Shown: positions 22,294-25,822 of the stretch, in pieces
Position numbering within the stretch: the first letter of the stretch is position 1
How the letters are laid out: every line of letters begins with the position of its first letter
Source: DASXTS01 sp036505275
GTDB taxonomy: Bacteria; Actinomycetota; Actinomycetes; Mycobacteriales; Pseudonocardiaceae
Length of the DNA stretch: 25,822 bases
Reading direction: 5' to 3'
NCBI GenBank assembly: GCA_036505275.1
Contig: DASXTS010000008.1
Coordinates: 1 to 25,822, forward strand
Notes under the pieces: model-generated
Seen by the model: only the letters and a program-made list of their open reading frames with translations
Database searches by the model: none
Told to the model about the DNA's origin: nothing
Program-made: the position numbers and the translations under genes

Positions 22294-22411
22294 CACCACT
22301 CACCAATACAGATCGACACGCGCCTGCCCGGCCCGGGCGAGCCGGCTACGGCGCCGCAGACCGTCGACCAAATTACCGCCGGAGCCGAATCCAGGGTTCG
22401 GTGTACCAGAC

Positions 22412-22573
22412 TCAGGCGGCGTCGGTGGTGATGATCGTTGCGGCCACCGTCGTCGGATGCGGAATCGGCAGGCCGTCACGCCGCAGACCCTCGAGGTGAA
22501 ACTCGATGGCTTCCGCAAGGTACCAGCCGTCCGACTCAATGATCTTCAGGATCTCACTCACTTTCAACGGCAT
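22412..22573 (-). pseudogene. HicA-HicB fusion scar of a toxin-antitoxin locus
   Basis: A 53-codon frame from ATG 22573. Residues 1-19 (MPLKVSEILKIIESDGWYL) read as the start of a HicA mRNA-interferase toxin, up to the DGWYLVRTRGSHRQ region that carries the catalytic His. From residue 20 the frame continues EAIEFHLEGLRRDGLPIP, which is the conserved C-terminal part of a HicB antitoxin. One in-frame deletion that removed the rest of hicA, the junction and the N-terminal part of hicB explains this. The catalytic His and most of the HicB fold are missing, so neither activity is expected. The assignment rests on my memory of both families. Confidence 0.75.
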
Positions 22574-22661
22574 GTGACTCACCGTTCCCACCGCCGAGCT
22601 GGAGGCGGCCGCGACACGCCGCAAGTGGTCTGCCTTGAAGGCCGCGCGGTCGCGGGCCTAG

Positions 22662-24290
22662 TTATGCGCGGACGACCAGCCAGGCGGCCGCGTCGGTTGG
22701 CAGTGCGCCGTTGGCGAGCGGGGAGCTGGCCAGGAGCAGCTCGCCGGGTGGCAGCGGCACGGCCTCGCCGGAGGCATTGAGCGCGCAGATCAGGCCGCTG
22801 CCCCTGCGGCGGAACGCGAAGCAGCCGGGCGGCGCGCCGTACCACTCCAGCGCGGCGCCGGTGACGGCCGAGCGGAACGCCGGATGGGCGCGGCGCAGCT
22901 CCAGCGCCGACCGGTACAGCGACAGCATGGAGTCCGGGTCCTCGATCTGGGCCTCGACCGTGTACGCCGCCCAGTCCGGCGGCATCGGGAGCCAGGTCGG
23001 CACGGCGTCGGGCGCGAACCCGAACGGCGGCGCGGTGCCCTGCCAGGGCATCGGGACCCGGCAGCCGTCCCGGCTGACAGTGTGGCCGGACAGCGCCCAC
23101 ATCGGGTCCTGGCGCGCCTCCGGCGGCAGGTCGACGTCGGGTAGGCCGAGCTCCTCGCCGTTGTACAGGAACACCGTGCCGGGCAGCGCCAGCTCGACCA
23201 GGGCCATCGCCCGAGCGCGCGCCTCGCCGAGCACACCGCCGCCATAGCGGGTGACCTGCCTGGGCACGTCGTGGTTGGCCAGCGTCCAGGTCGGCGGCGC
23301 GCCGACCGCGGCCACCGCGGCGACCGAGTGCTCGATGGCCTCGCGGATCTCGGCGGCGTCGAAGGTGGCCGCGGCCAGCCGGAAGTTGAAGCCGAGGTGC
23401 AGCTCGTCCGGCCGCACGTACCTGGCGAACGACTCGTTGTCCTTGACCCAGATCTCGCCGATGGCCACCCGGTCCGGGTACTCGTCGAGCACCCCGCGCA
23501 CCCTGCGGTGCAGCTCGTGCACTCCTTCGTGGTCGAACCTGGGGTCCTCGTCGGGCAGCGTGCCGGGCGGGGGTCGCTCGCTGAACTCGAAGTCCGGCAG
23601 CCCGTCCGGCTTGGCCATGCCGTGTGCCGCATCGATCCGGACGCCGTCGGCCCCGCGGTCGAACCAGAACCGCAGGGTGCGCTCGAAGTCCGCCCACACC
23701 TCCTTGTTGGTCCAGTTCAGGTCCGCCTGCTCCGGAGCGAACAGGTGCAGGTACCACTGCCCGTCCGGCACCCTGGTCCAGGCCGGTCCGCCGAAGACGC
23801 TCGGCCAGTTGTTCGGCGGCTGCTCGGCGCCGGGGCCGCTACCGTCCCGGAAGATGTACCGGTCGCGCTCCGAGCTACCTGGGCTGGCCGCGATCGCGGC
23901 CTTGAACCATTCGTGTTCCGTCGACGTGTGGTTGGGGACCACGTCCACGATCACCCGGATGCCCAGCTCGTGCGCCTCGGCAACCAGCGCGTCGAAGTCG
24001 TCGAGCGTGCCGAACAGCGGGTCGACGTCACGCGGATCGGCGACGTCGTAGCCGTGGTCGGCCATCGGCGACCGGTAGCACGGGGTGATCCACAGTGCCC
24101 CCACCCCGAGCAGTTCCAGGTAGCCCAGCCGGCTGCGGATGCCCGTGAGGTCGCCGACCCCGTCGCCGTTGGAGTCGGCGAACGACCGGACGTACACCTC
24201 ATACACGGCCTCGTCGCGCCACCAGTTCTGGTCGCGGTCGAGACGGCCTGCGGTCGGCGTGGATCGTCGCACGACACGCCATCCTGCCAT
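22662..24290 (-). CDS. aglA: Alpha-glucosidase, glycoside hydrolase family 13 (AglA-like)
   Basis: A 542-aa GH13 enzyme of the oligo-1,6-glucosidase/alpha-glucosidase type, releasing glucose from alpha-linked oligosaccharides. The N-terminus VYEVYVRSFADSNGDGVGDL carries the calcium-like DxNxDGxGD motif. Region I is DVVPNH (116-121). The nucleophile is D220 in GVRIDAAHG, the acid/base is E279 in AIGEIWV and the third acid is D341 in LANHDVPR. A beta-sandwich domain C follows from about residue 460. The protein is complete. ATG at 24290 lies 24 nt after the glbO stop, so the two are probably co-transcribed, as I recall for Rv2471/Rv2470. No signal peptide is present, so it is cytoplasmic. Confidence 0.95.
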   Translation of the reverse strand: MAGWRVVRRSTPTAGRLDRDQNWWRDEAVYEVYVRSFADSNGDGVGDLTGIRSRLGYLELLGVGALWITPCYRSPMADHGYDVADPRDVDPLFGTLDDFDALVAEAHELGIRVIVDVVPNHTSTEHEWFKAAIAASPGSSERDRYIFRDGSGPGAEQPPNNWPSVFGGPAWTRVPDGQWYLHLFAPEQADLNWTNKEVWADFERTLRFWFDRGADGVRIDAAHGMAKPDGLPDFEFSERPPPGTLPDEDPRFDHEGVHELHRRVRGVLDEYPDRVAIGEIWVKDNESFARYVRPDELHLGFNFRLAAATFDAAEIREAIEHSVAAVAAVGAPPTWTLANHDVPRQVTRYGGGVLGEARARAMALVELALPGTVFLYNGEELGLPDVDLPPEARQDPMWALSGHTVSRDGCRVPMPWQGTAPPFGFAPDAVPTWLPMPPDWAAYTVEAQIEDPDSMLSLYRSALELRRAHPAFRSAVTGAALEWYGAPPGCFAFRRRGSGLICALNASGEAVPLPPGELLLASSPLANGALPTDAAAWLVVRA

Positions 24291-24314
24291 GCCCCGATCG
24301 GGTGGGCTTCCCGG

Positions 24315-24707
24315 TCACACCCAGGAGTTGACCAGGCTGTGCGCCGCCATTTCCAGGTAGTTCCACAGCACCGCGCGGTGCGCCTCCGGGAGATCGGCCT
24401 CGTCCACCGCGATCCGCATGCACCGCAGCCAGGCGTCGCGCTGCTCCGGCCCGATCGGGAACGGCGCGTGCCGCATCCGCAGCCGTGGGTGTCCGCGTAG
24501 CTGCGAGTACGTGTGCGGCCCGCCCCAGTACTGCTCGAGGAACATCCGCAGCTTGTCCGCGGCCGGGGCAAGGTCCTCCCCCGGGTACAGCGGCCGCAGC
24601 AGCTCGTCCGTCGACACCAGCTCGTAGAACCTGTCCACGATCTTGTGGAACGTCTGCTGGCCGCCGACCTCCTCGTAGAAGTTCCCTGCGACGAAGTTCC
24701 CAGCCAC
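24315..24707 (-). CDS. glbO: Group II truncated haemoglobin (trHbO)
   Basis: A 130-aa two-over-two globin. By comparison with M. tuberculosis trHbO from memory, the proximal haem ligand is H80 in RLRMRHAPF, B10 Tyr is Y28 in RFYEL, CD1 Tyr is Y41 and G8 Trp is W93 in RDAWLRCM. The C-terminal YLEMAAHSLVN is conserved. Such globins bind O2 tightly and have been linked to respiration and oxidative or nitrosative defence. GTG at 24707 is chosen because homologues start just before the FYE..GG segment; the longer open frame to 24842 is not globin-like. A near-duplicate AGNFV-AGNFY opens the protein. It is divergent from the GH31 gene, with 94 nt between starts. Confidence 0.95.
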   Translation of the reverse strand: MAGNFVAGNFYEEVGGQQTFHKIVDRFYELVSTDELLRPLYPGEDLAPAADKLRMFLEQYWGGPHTYSQLRGHPRLRMRHAPFPIGPEQRDAWLRCMRIAVDEADLPEAHRAVLWNYLEMAAHSLVNSWV

Positions 24708-24801
24708 GCCCCCATCCTGCCAAACCCGGCGGCACGCTGGGACGGTCGGCGGCGGTGGGACGCTCCAGCGTCGAGCGCCGCGGTGTCCGGAGAGGCGAGC
24801 A

Positions 24802-25822
24802 ATGAAGATAACGGACGGCGTGTGGTTGGTCCGGGAGGGCATGGATCCGCAGTACGCCGCGGAGGTCTACGACGTGCAGGCCACGCCCGAGGAGATAACG
24901 GCGTACGCCCCGGTGCGGCGGATCGAGCACCGCGGCTCGACCCTGAACGTCGCGCTGCTGACGGTTCGGCTGACCGCGCCGCTGGCCGGCGTCATTGGCG
25001 TCGAGGTCACCCACCACGCCGGCGGCGTCGACCGCGGGCCGCGCTTCATGTTGAGCCGGGACAGCGCGCACCGGCCGCAGACCCGGATCGGGAAACCGCC
25101 GCGGAGATCCGCAGCGGGCCGCTGACGGCTCGGGTCGGCCGTGGTGCGCCGTGGCGCCTGGAGTTCCTGCACGACGGCAGGGTGTTGACCACCAACGGCG
25201 GCAAGGCGCTGGGCTTCGTGAACACCGCCGCCGGCGAGCACCACATGGTCGCCCAGCTTTCCGTTGGCGTAGCAGAGACGGTGTACGGCCTGGGCGAGCG
25301 GTTCACCGCCTTCGTCAAGAACGGCCAGGTGGTCGACATCTGGAACGCCGACCCGGGCACAGCCAGCGAGCAGGCGTACAAGAACATCCCGTTCTACCTG
25401 TCCAGCCGCGGCTACGGCGTGCCGGTCGCCGACCCCGGCAAGGTCTCCTTCGAGGTGGCGAGCGCACACCTCGACCTTCGAGTCCATGGCGGAGAGCCTG
25501 CGCGGCGGGCTGTCCCTCGGGTTGTCCGGCTTCGGCTTCTGGAGCCATGACATCGGCGGTTTCGAGGGCACGCCCGACCCGGCCGTATTCGAGCGGTGGC
25601 TGGCATTCGGGCTGCTGTCCAGCCACAGCCGCCTGCACGGGAGCGCCTCCTACCGGGTCCCATGGCTGATCGACGACGAAGCCGTCGACGTGGCCCGCTG
25701 CTTCGCCCGGCTGAAGAACCGGCTGATGCCCTACCTGTACCAGGCGGCCGTGACCGCGCACGTGAGCGGCACCCCGGTGATGCGGGCGATGATTCTGGCG
25801 TTTCCGGACGACCCGGCCTGTG
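24802..25822 (+). pseudogene. GH31 alpha-xylosidase/glucosidase (YicI-like), broken and cut by window end
   Basis: ATG at 24802 follows GGAGAGG. The frame encodes the N-terminal beta-sandwich of a GH31 enzyme (MKITDGVWLVREGMDP) to about 25089. One base then appears to be missing in the GGG at 25090-25092, and the similarity continues in another frame (ETAAEIRSGPLTARVG, VAETVYGLGERFTAF). Near 25462-25474 the sequence jumps from KVSFEVAS directly to TFESMAESLRGGLSLGLSGFGFWSHDIGG, which belongs about 290 residues further on in YicI-type enzymes. The catalytic nucleophile and acid/base segments are therefore absent. The frame then stays open to the window edge. Both lesions make it inactive. Confidence 0.85.

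Noticed and set aside
1..25822. CRISPR arrays, biosynthetic clusters, or phage structural genes
   Set aside because: No regularly spaced repeats, no modular synthase motifs and no capsid, tail or terminase sequences were seen.

Overview
The window is high-GC actinobacterial DNA, most likely from the Pseudonocardiales or a relative. GTG starts are frequent, and many proteins resemble mycobacterial, streptomycete or amycolatopsid families. The right part repeats, from memory, the gene order of Mycobacterium tuberculosis Rv2478c-Rv2470: an SSB paralogue, ettA, the large NAD-glutamate dehydrogenase, a 4HBT thioesterase, an Rv2474c-like gene, aglA and glbO. Lineage-specific genes are inserted between them. 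No species can be named.

Left part (about 262-4713, minus strand): a compact operon of a six-pass membrane protein, an ECF sigma factor, a zinc-finger membrane anti-sigma factor, a second membrane protein homologous to the anti-sigma membrane half, an ABC ATPase and a permease. The last five genes are joined by four successive 4-nt ATGA overlaps, so translational coupling is likely. I infer a self-contained system in which a sigma/anti-sigma switch is co-made with its own ABC exporter. Divergent from it (5029-6275, plus strand) is a second module: a SigE-family sigma factor and a single-pass putative anti-sigma protein, also overlapping by ATGA.

Middle (6495-9733): a tRNA-Arg(TCT), a CopD-CtaG fusion membrane protein for copper handling and cytochrome oxidase assembly, a small membrane protein whose C-terminus was reframed by a 20-bp tandem duplication, two consensus DnaA boxes, an SSB paralogue and a strong hairpin terminator.

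Insert (9734-11430): small unknown genes and the 3' end of a tyrosine recombinase. This separates ssb from ettA, which I believe are adjacent in mycobacteria, and looks like the eroded remnant of an integrated element.

Right part (11431-25822): ettA, a 668-aa alanine-rich helical protein with a low-complexity tail, gdh (1653 aa), a doubly deleted thioesterase remnant and an Rv2474c-like gene on the plus strand. The convergent minus-strand group glbO, aglA, a HicA-HicB fusion scar and pobA follows. A GH31 glycosidase pseudogene, divergent from glbO, runs off the window end.

A recurring theme is gene decay by small deletions and duplications: the thioesterase, hicAB, GH31, the recombinase, the pobA stop codon and the small membrane protein. 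Either the genome is decaying locally or the window holds several independent accidents. Read-level checks would separate both from assembly error. Stretches without a recognised gene are 1-261, 4714-5028, 6276-6494 and 10818-11169.
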